From CAXRDE01 sp964229355 (GTDB taxonomy: Bacteria > Cyanobacteriota > Sericytochromatia > UBA7694), in assembly GCA_964229355.1 (NCBI GenBank), contig CAXRDE010000005.1, positions 283,161 through 347,160 on the forward strand: DNA of 64,000 nucleotides, read 5' to 3'. This document shows, in pieces, positions 51,375 through 61,031 of this stretch; the first letter of the stretch is position 1, and the number at the start of each line of letters is the position of its first letter. The notes under the pieces are model-generated. The model was given only the letters and a program-made list of their open reading frames with translations, was not told where the DNA came from and did not search any database. Both the position numbers and the translations under genes were made by a program.

Positions 51375-52487
51375 TTAGTGGTGCAAGGCATCTAGCAAAC
51401 GGGGCCATACCCAGTCTACCAGAGCATTTTGTTCAATCAGGGGCAAGCTGTAGGCGTACACGCCAAACAGCAAAAACGGAAACATAATCTGCAGGGCCCG
51501 ATGGGATAGTACTTTGTCGTAGGCAATAATCAGCACAAAGGGCGTAATGGGCAAATAATAACGGCTGAGGTCTTCGTGAAATACAAACAGGTTGAACACC
51601 CAAAAGACGGCTCCATACCAAAAGAAGAGGGGCCAGCGGCGCAGCATCCACACCCCGGCACCGTAGATGACGTACATCATTAAATACAGTTCGGCATGGT
51701 GCGGGTTATTGGTGGAGGCATAGGCCAAAAACACCTTCAAAGGTTTGGGATCGAGCAGCTTGGCATTCCAGGAAAAATAAGCCCAGAAGTCCCCAAATTG
51801 GTAAGCGTAAAAGGCAAAGGTCAGCAACAGCGGCACCGGCATGATCGCCATCCAGGGAATGGCCTTCCAGCGTTTCTGCTGGATAGCAGTACACAAATAC
51901 GCCACCCCCACCAAAACGCCCACAATGCGGGTAACGCTCGACAGGCCCACCAGCGCAAAGGCCCAGGCGTATTTTTGACGTCGCCAGCACAGCATGGACC
52001 CAAACACCAGCACCAGAAACAGGGGTTCTGTGGCCCCTAAACTGTGGTAGGTCAGCCAGCGCACCGGCAAAAACAAAAAGAGCACCGCCGACCAAAAGGG
52101 TTGCGACACCGCCTCAGACTCTTTGATCAGCAAATAGAACAAATAGGTGGCCAGACCTGAAGACAACAAGGTCACGCAGAGCATGGCCGCAGGATAATCC
52201 AACACATAAGCAAAGAGTCGAATCAAGAGCGGGTACAGGGGCAAATGACAGGCAAAATAAGCCTGGGTGGTTTTGTAGGATACAAAAGGGTGATCCAGCG
52301 GAATCTGGTACAGGGTTTTGGCCACATACAAATAATTGGGGCCGTCCCAGTGGCGAAACAGCAAGGTGGGGTCTTTCAGGTACAAAGGCACATACAGCCC
52401 AATCGAAGACAGGGTACTGATCAACACCAGCCAAAAAGGACGATAGCTTTCCTGGGAGAAAATGCGGCGAAAAAATGCGACGTTCAT
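51375..52487 (-). CDS. Membrane glycosyltransferase (PIG-V/GT-C-like)
   Basis: A 370-residue membrane protein with about nine helices. LFRHWDGPNYLYVAKTLYQI has the W-D-G-x-x-Y pattern at the first periplasmic loop, as in PIG-V-like mannosyltransferases (GT-C fold). It probably adds a sugar from a lipid-linked donor. It is divergent from the PQQ-like propeller gene and lies 20 bp before the reductase gene on the minus strand. Confidence 0.7.
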   Translation of the reverse strand: MNVAFFRRIFSQESYRPFWLVLISTLSSIGLYVPLYLKDPTLLFRHWDGPNYLYVAKTLYQIPLDHPFVSYKTTQAYFACHLPLYPLLIRLFAYVLDYPAAMLCVTLLSSGLATYLFYLLIKESEAVSQPFWSAVLFLFLPVRWLTYHSLGATEPLFLVLVFGSMLCWRRQKYAWAFALVGLSSVTRIVGVLVGVAYLCTAIQQKRWKAIPWMAIMPVPLLLTFAFYAYQFGDFWAYFSWNAKLLDPKPLKVFLAYASTNNPHHAELYLMMYVIYGAGVWMLRRWPLFFWYGAVFWVFNLFVFHEDLSRYYLPITPFVLIIAYDKVLSHRALQIMFPFLLFGVYAYSLPLIEQNALVDWVWPRLLDALHH

Positions 52488-52557
52488 AGGCTTCAGTATA
52501 GCAAAATCCCTTGTGTTAATATGGTATGCATCTCATCCATTCAGAAGGAATAAACCG

Positions 52558-53871
52558 ATGTCTCAGCTCAAAAAAAGCGTTCTACTGGCAGGTCTTTGTT
52601 GGCTGGGCGCAAGCTTAGCGACGCCTGCGGCCCAGGCCACCGAAAGTCCCTGGCCCACCTTTCAACACAACGCCCAACGTACAGGGGCCGTGCAACGCCC
52701 TGAAATCAGCAACCCCAAAGTGCGCTGGCAACAGCCCGTGAGCACCACCGGCTGGCTCAACAATCCCATTGTGGCAGAGGGCATGGTCTTTACCGGCTCG
52801 TCAGGTCACGCCTGGAACACCCCCGACAGCACCGATGGGGTCTACGCCTTTGACACCCAGAGCGGTAAAAAACGCTGGTTTCAGCCCATCGAAAACGATG
52901 TGAATCAGATTGTCTATGGCGACGGCCTGATCTTTGGCAGCGACGGCGACAATAATGTGTGGGGCTTAGACGCCAAAACCGGTCAGCGCCGCTGGTCCAC
53001 CCAGTTGGACGGCGAAGTGTATCAATTGCTGCACCTCAAGGCCAACGGGCGCTCACAGCTGGTGGCCGGCGACAGCACCGGTAAACTGCTGTGGTTAGAC
53101 AGCAGCAGCGGCAAAACCTTAGGCATTAGCAAGCTGGATGGTGCCATTCGTTCTGGAGCCAGTGCCAGTGCCGACAGTGTTTTTGTGACCACCACCCAGG
53201 GCACCCTCTATGCCTTTGACCTGCAACGCAATCTGCGCTGGCAGGCTTCACTGCGCACCTTTTTTAGCGAACTCACCGCCGAGTACATGCCCGAGCTGGA
53301 AATTTATGGGGCCCCCACCCTGTACAAAGACCTGATGATTGTGGGTTTTGCCAGAGACACCACCTATGCCACACCGGCCCTGGTGGCCGTGGAGCAGCGC
53401 ACCGGTAAATTGCGCTGGCGCGGCAACGGCGGCGTTCGCACCGAGTGGGGCAATATTCGCACCTCTCCCGCCGTGGCGGGCAATCGCCTGATTTACGCCG
53501 AACCCTATAGCAACGAGATCATTTCGGTATTGGCCGACAGCGGCGTCTTTGAAGGCTCCCTGAATGCCGGTGCGATGATGTTTCCCCAGTGGTCATCGCC
53601 CGCGGTGGCAGGCAACACCGCTTATGTGCCCCGCTTTGACGGCGGACTCTATGCCCTGAATACCGAAAACGGCGAATTACGCTGGCAACTGTACCTGGGC
53701 ATGCCCGGTCGGGTGTCCCCCAAATTGCCTGAGGCCCTGTTTGCAAATCAATACGGCAGCTGGCGACCCGAGGTAGGAGACGCCATTTTTAGCTCTCCTG
53801 CTTTAGACGCAGCGGGCAACCTTTATTTAAGCGTGGCGGGCTATTTGTACTGTATTGAAAACGCCCGTTGA
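52558..53871 (+). CDS. Exported PQQ-like beta-propeller protein
   Basis: A 437-residue protein with signal peptide (LLAGLCWLGASLATPAAQA). Repeats typical of PQQ/BamB propellers occur: AFDTQSGKKRWFQ, GLDAKTGQRRWST, AFDLQRNLRWQ, AVEQRTGKLRWRG, ALNTENGELRWQ. The early WPTFQHNAQRTG is typical of such exported propellers. ATG 52558 has AGAAGGAA upstream. Without the PQQ-dehydrogenase active-site residues it is more likely a scaffold than an enzyme. Its 3' end overlaps the HIT gene by 31 bp. Confidence 0.8.
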   Translation: MSQLKKSVLLAGLCWLGASLATPAAQATESPWPTFQHNAQRTGAVQRPEISNPKVRWQQPVSTTGWLNNPIVAEGMVFTGSSGHAWNTPDSTDGVYAFDTQSGKKRWFQPIENDVNQIVYGDGLIFGSDGDNNVWGLDAKTGQRRWSTQLDGEVYQLLHLKANGRSQLVAGDSTGKLLWLDSSSGKTLGISKLDGAIRSGASASADSVFVTTTQGTLYAFDLQRNLRWQASLRTFFSELTAEYMPELEIYGAPTLYKDLMIVGFARDTTYATPALVAVEQRTGKLRWRGNGGVRTEWGNIRTSPAVAGNRLIYAEPYSNEIISVLADSGVFEGSLNAGAMMFPQWSSPAVAGNTAYVPRFDGGLYALNTENGELRWQLYLGMPGRVSPKLPEALFANQYGSWRPEVGDAIFSSPALDAAGNLYLSVAGYLYCIENAR

Positions 53872-54335
53872 AACTTGGCAACCATCTCTGCGGGCGACTC
53901 TACCAGAATGTGGGTCTGCCCGATGGTGGTCATAAAGCCCTGCTCATTGCGAAAGCGGGGCACCACGTGCAAATGCAGATGGGCAATGCTGCCGCCCCCT
54001 GCTGATCCAAGGTTATAGCCCACGTTAAAGCCCTGTGCCGGGTAAAGCGAGCCAATCACCTGAAGGCACTGGCTTTGTAAATGATGCAAAGCCAGTGCCT
54101 CTGCGTCGGTCAGTTCGGTGGGCGACTCTATATGGCGCAGGGGCACAATCATTAAGTGTCCGGGGTTATACGGATAGAGGTTAAGAGACACCAAAAAGTC
54201 TGAGGTGCGGTACACTTCCAATTGGTCTACTTCTGGGTGATGGTCACGCACCGCGCACAGAATACACGGCACATCAGGGCGTTTGCCCTGCACGTAATCA
54301 AGTTTATTGTGAGCAATTAAATGTTGTCTTTCCAT
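53841..54335 (-). CDS. HIT-family nucleotide hydrolase/transferase
   Basis: A 164-residue protein. The histidine-triad motif HLHLHVVPR is near residue 120, and the N-terminal CILCAVRDHH may bind zinc, as in AP4A-phosphorylase-like HIT proteins. NPGHLMIVPLRHIESPTEL is a conserved HIT block. It would split dinucleoside polyphosphates or other nucleotide conjugates. ATG 54335 (MERQHLIAHNKLD) is chosen because the longer frame has no support. Confidence 0.88.
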   Translation of the reverse strand: MERQHLIAHNKLDYVQGKRPDVPCILCAVRDHHPEVDQLEVYRTSDFLVSLNLYPYNPGHLMIVPLRHIESPTELTDAEALALHHLQSQCLQVIGSLYPAQGFNVGYNLGSAGGGSIAHLHLHVVPRFRNEQGFMTTIGQTHILVESPAEMVAKFQRAFSIQYK

Positions 54336-54364
54336 GCCTCTAGCATAGCAGGTCAAAGCCCCGT

Positions 54365-55096
54365 ATGACGCGTCCTTCACCAAAAGTCCTGGCCCTGCTT
54401 TTGACCGCCCTGAGCTGTCTGATTCTCTATCTCTGGTTTGCCCCGGCCTCTCAAGCACCCGACGCTACACCTTCAGAAAAAACAGCAGCCTCCCCTGTGG
54501 AAAGCGCTGTGGAAAGTCCTATGGAAACCGTTCAAGACCCGGACATGCCAGCCCCCGGTGAGCGCATTGGCATTCGCGGACACGGCATTTTATTGCGGGT
54601 GAAGCCCGGTCTGGAGTCCGAAGCCCTGCGCGAAAGCAAACCCGGCGAAAGCTTTTACACCACCGGCGCCCAGGCCCAGGCCGATGATTTGACCTGGCTC
54701 GAAATTGAACTCAGTCCCGGCGAAAAAGCCTGGATCAGCAAAGGCTTTATTCAGCGTCTGCCTCAAGAGCCCCAGCTCGAACCGCTCGAACAAGCCGAAC
54801 AGGTCACGCAAGTTGACAGAGCCAGCAGCAGCCCCGCAACACCGCGCGTGGAAGTCATTGAAGACCCCCATTTAAAGAGTGCCCCCTTCTGGCCCCGTTT
54901 GCCCGAGCGCACCCGGCAAGAGGTCAGCATGAAGCTGGCCATGGCTCTGCTGGCCAAAACCGAAACCACGTACACTCCAGACCACGCGATTGCCTTAGAA
55001 AAATGCTTAGACGCGTCCAGTCAGGCCCCCGATCTGCAAAGCCTAAAAATTTACGAACTGGCCTCCACCTGTGCCCTCGCCCTGGGCTGGATTTAA
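54365..55096 (+). CDS. Membrane-anchored SH3b-domain protein
   Basis: A 243-residue protein with an N-terminal signal anchor (VLALLLTALSCLILYLWFA), a Pro/Ser/Glu-rich linker, and a bacterial SH3 domain (about 65-125: GHGILLRVKPGLESEALRES, TWLEIELSPGEKAWISKGFI). The last 70 residues are helical with two cysteines. SH3b domains often bind peptidoglycan peptides. The start is divergent from the HIT gene by 29 bp, and hemE follows 30 bp later. Confidence 0.7.
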   Translation: MTRPSPKVLALLLTALSCLILYLWFAPASQAPDATPSEKTAASPVESAVESPMETVQDPDMPAPGERIGIRGHGILLRVKPGLESEALRESKPGESFYTTGAQAQADDLTWLEIELSPGEKAWISKGFIQRLPQEPQLEPLEQAEQVTQVDRASSSPATPRVEVIEDPHLKSAPFWPRLPERTRQEVSMKLAMALLAKTETTYTPDHAIALEKCLDASSQAPDLQSLKIYELASTCALALGWI

Positions 55097-55126
55097 GGTA
55101 CAATGGGCAAAAACGAGGAATCACCC

Positions 55127-56170
55127 ATGACCCAAGATCATCAATTCTTAATCCTGGATGCGGCCCAAAAGAAGCCGGTCCCCCGCCCTCCTGTCTGGCT
55201 GATGCGTCAGGCTGGACGCTATATGCCTGAGTTTCGCGCCGTACGCGCCAAAGTCGACTTTTTAACCCTCTGCGACACCCCCGATTTGGTGGTGGAAGTC
55301 TCCATGCAGCCCGTGGATCAACTGGGCGTCGATGGCGCGATTATCTTTTCAGACCTGCTCATTCCCTCACGGGACATGGGCTCAGATCTGGAATACGTCA
55401 AAGGCGAAGGCCCTGTCATTCACAACCCCATTCGCCATGCCGACGACGTCAAAAAACTGAAGCGTCCCGATCCTTCTGAAGCCTCCCCTTCACTGGGCAA
55501 AGCCATTTCTATGCTCAAAAAACAAGTAGAGCCCCGCATTCCGGTACTGGGCTTTACCGGTGCGCCCTGGACCACCGCCGCCTACATGGTGGAAGGCGGC
55601 GGCAGCCGCAACTACATTCACATGAAAACCATGATGTACAAAGAGCCTGCGCTCTTTGCCCAATTGCTCGATCACATTGCCGACGTGCTGGTGGATTATC
55701 TGGTGTACCAGGTAGAAGCCGGAGCCCGTCTGGTGCAAATCTTTGACTCCTGGGCCGGTGCCCTGTCGCTGCAAGACTACCGCTTGTATGCCCTGCCTGC
55801 CACCCAAAAAGTGATTCGGGACTTTAAAGCCCGCTGCCCAGAAACCCCACTGACTCTTTATGTGGGCAATTCGGGTCACCTCTTAGAAGCCACCGCCGAA
55901 AGCGGCGCAGATATTCTCAGCTTAGACTGGCGTGTGGATCTGCTTGATGCCATCGCCCGCGTGGGTGACAAAGTCAGCTTTCAGGGCAATTTAGACCCTG
56001 TACGCCTGTTTTCAAGTGCCGAAGACGTGGTAGAACAAACCCAACAGATTTTGGACACCTTCCCCTGGAAAACCGGCCACATTTTTAACCTGGGCCACGG
56101 CATTTTGCCCCTGACCCCTGTAGAGAATGTCAAACGCCTGGTGGAGACCGTTCAGGCGCACCGTTATTAA
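55127..56170 (+). CDS. hemE: Uroporphyrinogen decarboxylase
   Basis: A 347-residue enzyme that removes four acetate carboxyls from uroporphyrinogen III to give coproporphyrinogen III. Signature WLMRQAGRYMPEFRAVR is at residues 24-40, and IIFSDLLIP and GFTGAPWT are also present. ATG 55127 with AGGAA upstream is chosen over a longer frame at 55103. Haem supply fits the many c-type cytochromes of the window. A terminator follows directly. Confidence 0.95.
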   Translation: MTQDHQFLILDAAQKKPVPRPPVWLMRQAGRYMPEFRAVRAKVDFLTLCDTPDLVVEVSMQPVDQLGVDGAIIFSDLLIPSRDMGSDLEYVKGEGPVIHNPIRHADDVKKLKRPDPSEASPSLGKAISMLKKQVEPRIPVLGFTGAPWTTAAYMVEGGGSRNYIHMKTMMYKEPALFAQLLDHIADVLVDYLVYQVEAGARLVQIFDSWAGALSLQDYRLYALPATQKVIRDFKARCPETPLTLYVGNSGHLLEATAESGADILSLDWRVDLLDAIARVGDKVSFQGNLDPVRLFSSAEDVVEQTQQILDTFPWKTGHIFNLGHGILPLTPVENVKRLVETVQAHRY

Positions 56171-56181
56171 CATAAAAAAGA

Positions 56182-56200
56182 GGACTGCTTTAGACAGTCC
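56182..56200. terminator. Bidirectional terminator after hemE
   Basis: A stem GGACTG / CAGTCC has a 7-base loop, with an A-run on the left and CCCCTTTTT on the right. It serves hemE and the convergent protease gene. Confidence 0.85.
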
Positions 56201-56209
56201 CCTTTTTGG

Positions 56210-59200
56210 TTAATTGCAGTTCGCCGCTGGATCTGGAACGTATTTAAAGCGAGCTGCAGTAGCGTACCAACTTTCGCTATAACGTGAATCGTCGAAGACT
56301 ATCGTGTCAGCTGCGTTACTACCATAAGGCCAACAGCTATGTGACAGACCCGTTTTATTGGCTGTGTATCGCAATCGCAAGGCTCCACCCTGAGTTCCAA
56401 TGGTTAACCATACTCCCGATGTCGAACCATCCATGCGTGAAATATCTCCCCAGTAGGGTTCAGTAACATACAAAAGGTAACCATCGGGAACAACTCGCCC
56501 GGCGCTATCTGTTAATCCCCCCAGTTCAATATCGTATTGCTGACCATCAGCTCTAATATTGAGTACCTGGGGTTCTCCCCAGCCGTTAAGCCAGGTACTA
56601 TATACCCGGCCTTCATCGGCAGATGGCCCTGTAGCATCTGGACCAATAATCGGGCAGCGCTGTGTTCCGTAATAGGAATAGTCGCAACCCGAAACCTGAA
56701 AACGAGCGCTTAAAGCTTTGCAAGGCGTATCACCACATTGTGAAATCCCGTAATCTCTCCGTACGGTATTAGGCAAGTACTCTAGAAGGACATAGCCATT
56801 GACAACGTCTACAAATGCCCCACTGCTCTGATAGGTATAAGGACCAGCCACAGGTGCCAGCACATTAAATGTACCGGCGTTGCGATCTAATCCCACAAAA
56901 TAACGGCCATTGGCCGGGTTGCCATTGCTGTCTTTAATGTTGAGCACCACCTGTACGGGCTCTAAAGGCCCCATTGAAAACGAAGAGGTCGCCTGTACCA
57001 CCACCCGGCGATTATCGGTGGGGGCCAGAGCCATCTCCACCGTATAGAAGTCACTGGTGTTACCACTGTTGGTGACAGCAATGATCACGGTCTGAGTGCC
57101 TGATAGGGTGCCCACCTCGGTGAAGTCGGTACCTAAGGCCACCTTATTGGCCTGGGCCTCGTGCTGTTCAGGACTGTCAGACAACGATGCTGTGGCCGTG
57201 GAATTGCCATCAAGATCTTTGTGACGCAGGTAAAGCTTTTGGCTTTGCGAGTCCCCGGAGAGGGTCACTTTAATGTATGACGTACTCTGGGGGAAAGCAA
57301 TGCTCTGGGTTCTGAAGGGATCTTCTTGAGTGGGGGCATTGCTGCCTGTGGGAATCGCCTGTGTTCGGAAGCTTTCATTACACTTTAGCGGTGGATTAGG
57401 GTCTTTCTCAATACTCAATGGTTTCACCTGGCCAAAAGGTACGCGAGATTGCTGATCATGAGTCCAGCCCACCACTTTCACGCAGTCCCCGTCTTTAATT
57501 TCAGGATAATTCGACAGAGAGCCTTCAAATAAACTCACTGTCGAGTTTGTTGGGTTCGATGATGAATTACCAGAAGAAGGTACACGACGCTCATAATCTA
57601 CCAAATAACCCTGAGAAGCTACTTTTAGGTTATAAGCATCGGCAGGCTTGGCTCCTACTTTGGGATGTTGCATGGCTTTGAGTACATTCAACAGATAGAC
57701 CGGATATGTTTCTCCAGGCACCAAAAATGAACTTGGGTCAGGAGGAGCGTCAGCTGTTTCTTGGAGAATCTCTTTGATTTCCCAAGGTTTGAGATTGGGA
57801 TTGGCAGAACGAATCAATGCGACTGCGCCTGCTACTAAAGGTGCGGCAAAGCTTGTTCCTTGTACCTTGCTGAACACAGTAGGTTCATATTTCGAGTTAT
57901 CGGTCAATCCATTCGAAGTATCTTTATTATATAAAGCAGAAATCAAATCCTTTCCTGGAGCCCAAAGACTTACCTGGGTAGAATAGTTTGAACCAACAAA
58001 TCCAGGCGACTGCGGATTAAACTCAGCGCGGTGTTGTTGTTTATCATATGCTCCTACAGAAATAACCGTAGGCACAACCGCCGGAAAAGCCATTGTTTTG
58101 TTCTCGCTCATGAGACTCTTCACATTTATTGGTTTTCCATCATTTCCAGCCGAAGCGACAACCGTAATACCATGGTTTAGAGCCAAGGTATCAATAATTT
58201 CAACTGTTTTTTTGCTTTCTGCATCTAACAATCGAAGTGCAAAAGTTTCTGTTGCATCACGTGCTTCAGGAAAATCTCTTAACGCATAGCTTATTGAAGC
58301 AAAGTACACACCCAAAGGACTTACATTATAGCGAAAGCTAATATTGATAACGTCAATTTTTTCCTCACCTGACTTAACTAAGTCCAGTAACTGTTGAAGT
58401 TGAAACAACATTGGATTTGCCTCACCAGCAGCAAGATAAAAAGGCAAAATCCTGGTCTCCGGTGCAACCCCCACACTACCTTCATCATTGTTTAAACCCG
58501 CTGCAATTAAGCTTAAAATTTCACCTCCATGACCTCTGCGATCCCGAGCATCGTTATAACAAGACATATCTCTGGGATTTTGCTTGAGACTACAAGAAGC
58601 AGCTAAGGAGCTATAATCATCTAAATACCGATTAAGAGTTATATCATAGCTTATGGAGGGATCTACCCATTTAAAAGGACGGGTTTTCACCCTTCCTTTA
58701 GCCACATCCGGCGTAGACTCCGAAAAGCCATAGCCAAAATTTGAGTCAAGAATCACTACCGTAGCTTCTTCACCCATGCTGTAGTGCCAAGCCTTATTTG
58801 CTTGAATTTTATATAACCACCATAAACCGTCATTTTGGGGGTTATTTGCTTCTTGGGGAATAATCGGTACTGTAGTTTTTTCTAAAATATTTGAAAATCC
58901 CACATCTTTAAGCCATTCGCCTCGATTGACATGCATATCTGTCAGTACGGCCAAAGTCTTCGCTGTATTTAACGATGAAAACGTTGCTGATTCAATAGGT
59001 GGCCGATCTGCACGTTGGTTCAATTGTTGCCATTGTGAAGGCATTTTACTCAAAGCCACTTCATTCAACCGAATTTTAAGAGAAACCATAGTATCTCCTA
59101 AAATTTGCTCTTGGAATACGACATCCACTGGAAACTGTGATTGTAAGATGGCCAAATTTGTCGCCACAGGCTCGTTGATATAGGCAGTTAAATAACCTAC

Positions 59201-59968
59201 CTGAATTTTGGTCAATGCTCCCTGTGTGTCCACAATCCCAACGATAGGTGCATTAGGATTGTCTGTATCTATCACATCCCCTTCATAAGGCTCTAATACT
59301 CCCAAACTCGCAACAACATTAGGATTAAACAGGTTTTGTTCATTGGCTTCCCGCATTCCTTGGGTCGGAATACCCGATGTCCACTGTTCCTGCGGACGCA
59401 GTAAGGTCCCAGCAGAATCTCCGGTACGCAAACGTACAGTTACCCGACCTCCTTTAGGACCTTGGGGTGTTAACTTCAACAGGTTTTGGGACTGGAGCAA
59501 GAGGTGCTCACGACTCACCATATCTACCCCATTTTGAAAATCTTTGGCCTTTACCCAAACCACATCATTGATTTCCACCCCCATTTTGGTATCGTTGCCT
59601 TGTGAGTCATGGCGAATCACTTCAAGAATATGGTTTTGTTTTGGCTCATCAACTGACACATTGCGTTCTACGGTCATATTTTCAATGTGAGTAAAGGTTT
59701 CTTCAAAGATCACCTTACTTGAGGCCGTAGAAAGAGTTTGAAAACCTTGGTTTTGAGACGACAGCACGACCCTCTTACCCGCTGTTTTCGTGGCCAAGCC
59801 TGTATCAATGCTTAAGGAAACTGGACCTGTATAAGGTTTAAATGATGTCTGAGGAGACAGCGTAGCTGATTTTAGAGTTCCTTGTTGTGTAGGAGCTGGC
59901 ATTTGACAACTGGTAAAAGCTAGTAGGCTACTGGTCATCAATAGACTGATGAACGTGCATAATTTCAT
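56210..59968 (-). CDS. Subtilisin-family (S8) lipoprotein protease
   Basis: A 1252-residue lipoprotein. The signal ends in LLAFTSC. The N-terminal 370 residues are a beta-rich region or propeptide. The S8 domain (about 390-740) has the triad Asp in ATVVILDSNFG, His in RRGHGGEIL, Ser in GTSFAAPLVAGAVALIR, and the oxyanion Asn in VVASAGNDG. A large insert lies between Asp and His. The C-terminal 480 residues are several beta-sandwich-like domains with a pre-peptidase-like part (about 895-965). Base composition shifts to AT-rich within the protease part. It overlaps the gene upstream by ATGA. It may process or display the neighbouring lipoproteins at the cell surface. Confidence 0.9.
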   Translation of the reverse strand: MKLCTFISLLMTSSLLAFTSCQMPAPTQQGTLKSATLSPQTSFKPYTGPVSLSIDTGLATKTAGKRVVLSSQNQGFQTLSTASSKVIFEETFTHIENMTVERNVSVDEPKQNHILEVIRHDSQGNDTKMGVEINDVVWVKAKDFQNGVDMVSREHLLLQSQNLLKLTPQGPKGGRVTVRLRTGDSAGTLLRPQEQWTSGIPTQGMREANEQNLFNPNVVASLGVLEPYEGDVIDTDNPNAPIVGIVDTQGALTKIQVGYLTAYINEPVATNLAILQSQFPVDVVFQEQILGDTMVSLKIRLNEVALSKMPSQWQQLNQRADRPPIESATFSSLNTAKTLAVLTDMHVNRGEWLKDVGFSNILEKTTVPIIPQEANNPQNDGLWWLYKIQANKAWHYSMGEEATVVILDSNFGYGFSESTPDVAKGRVKTRPFKWVDPSISYDITLNRYLDDYSSLAASCSLKQNPRDMSCYNDARDRRGHGGEILSLIAAGLNNDEGSVGVAPETRILPFYLAAGEANPMLFQLQQLLDLVKSGEEKIDVINISFRYNVSPLGVYFASISYALRDFPEARDATETFALRLLDAESKKTVEIIDTLALNHGITVVASAGNDGKPINVKSLMSENKTMAFPAVVPTVISVGAYDKQQHRAEFNPQSPGFVGSNYSTQVSLWAPGKDLISALYNKDTSNGLTDNSKYEPTVFSKVQGTSFAAPLVAGAVALIRSANPNLKPWEIKEILQETADAPPDPSSFLVPGETYPVYLLNVLKAMQHPKVGAKPADAYNLKVASQGYLVDYERRVPSSGNSSSNPTNSTVSLFEGSLSNYPEIKDGDCVKVVGWTHDQQSRVPFGQVKPLSIEKDPNPPLKCNESFRTQAIPTGSNAPTQEDPFRTQSIAFPQSTSYIKVTLSGDSQSQKLYLRHKDLDGNSTATASLSDSPEQHEAQANKVALGTDFTEVGTLSGTQTVIIAVTNSGNTSDFYTVEMALAPTDNRRVVVQATSSFSMGPLEPVQVVLNIKDSNGNPANGRYFVGLDRNAGTFNVLAPVAGPYTYQSSGAFVDVVNGYVLLEYLPNTVRRDYGISQCGDTPCKALSARFQVSGCDYSYYGTQRCPIIGPDATGPSADEGRVYSTWLNGWGEPQVLNIRADGQQYDIELGGLTDSAGRVVPDGYLLYVTEPYWGDISRMDGSTSGVWLTIGTQGGALRLRYTANKTGLSHSCWPYGSNAADTIVFDDSRYSESWYATAARFKYVPDPAANCN

Positions 59969-60903
59969 GGGGTGCCTCCAAAGCTAAAGAACTGCGTACC
60001 AAAAGGAGTGGCATACATTAGTGTGTGGGGTATATTGGGATCAAAATTTTCGGGGACATGTAGCCGTGTTTGTGCGTTTCCCTCACGAAACACTTCAGTT
60101 TGGTAACCAAAAACAAATTGATCGTCTACCATGGCGTAAGCGTACTTGGGGTACAACATAAAATGCTGACCTTTTAGCAAAAGCAGTGCGGGTTGTTGTT
60201 GATCATTGTTGACGATATCAACATGCTCAATACGGGGTGACAAAGATTCACTGAGTGCCTTAGGCTCTCCAATAGAAATCCATTGTTCAGTTACGAAGCC
60301 ACCATACTCAATGGATAAGCGGTGTGAGCCCTTTAAATACAAATCTGGTACAGATTGTGTATGTAGTACCGCTTCAATCTCGCTTTCTGAGACGGATATG
60401 ACTTCTAACAACAAACTTTGATCTAAAAGAACCCTTGCCACTGGTTTTTCATTCAAAAACGTTTGATGCAAAAGCGGCCACTCGTACTGAAAAGCAAAGT
60501 CAGCACTTTCTAAAGCCAATTTTTTGGTCTTGCGAAAATTCCCCTGCAAAACCAAGGGTATTTGTGACCCATTGTAATCTGAGAGTACAGCACCTACTCC
60601 TTGATCTATCAATACACTTGTCTGTGTGTTTTTGAGACGCACATCATTGAGCTGTAAATCTGGGTGACTTTGCCCAGAACGCCCCCATTGATACCATGCT
60701 TTTTGGGCTGTGTCTTTTTCTAAATGATTGGCAGTTGATGAATTTTTGTTAATTTTTTGAATAATAAAATCCGAAACAAATGCTGCATCTACTAGTTGAC
60801 CACTTTGCCATTGTTGTTCAAGCTGCGGTCCTGTATGGCTAGGCAAAGCACAGGAATTTAGAATCCCTACCCCTAGCAAAACACCTAAAACATAGCCCCT
60901 CAT
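59965..60903 (-). CDS. Lipoprotein partner of the S8 protease, with Ig/TIG-like domain
   Basis: A 312-residue lipoprotein (signal MRGYVLGVLLGVGILNSC). The body is beta-rich; residues about 215-310 (SPRIEHVDIVNND, ALLLLKGQHFML) resemble an IPT/TIG Ig-like domain. ATG 60903 follows a good AAGGAG. It overlaps the protease start by 4 bp (ATGA), so translation is coupled. A chaperone, inhibitor or anchoring partner of the protease is possible; no direct evidence. Confidence 0.65.
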   Translation of the reverse strand: MRGYVLGVLLGVGILNSCALPSHTGPQLEQQWQSGQLVDAAFVSDFIIQKINKNSSTANHLEKDTAQKAWYQWGRSGQSHPDLQLNDVRLKNTQTSVLIDQGVGAVLSDYNGSQIPLVLQGNFRKTKKLALESADFAFQYEWPLLHQTFLNEKPVARVLLDQSLLLEVISVSESEIEAVLHTQSVPDLYLKGSHRLSIEYGGFVTEQWISIGEPKALSESLSPRIEHVDIVNNDQQQPALLLLKGQHFMLYPKYAYAMVDDQFVFGYQTEVFREGNAQTRLHVPENFDPNIPHTLMYATPFGTQFFSFGGTP

Positions 60904-60933
60904 ACATACTCCTTTTACACACCCGATATTTTT

Positions 60934-60961
60934 TTGCCATATTCTTTATTTGTGCTACAAT
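60934..60961 (+). promoter_or_regulatory. sigma70-type promoter of lipoprotein array gene 1
   Basis: TTGCCA (60934-60939) and TACAAT (60956-60961) are 16 bp apart, 71 bp before ATG 61032, in the divergent gap with the TIG-domain lipoprotein. Confidence 0.55.
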
Positions 60962-61031
60962 TTCAAAACACATCGTAATCGTAAAAAAAAAAAAGTCAAG
61001 CATGGTTAAAAATAGGAGTCTGAAACTTCAT

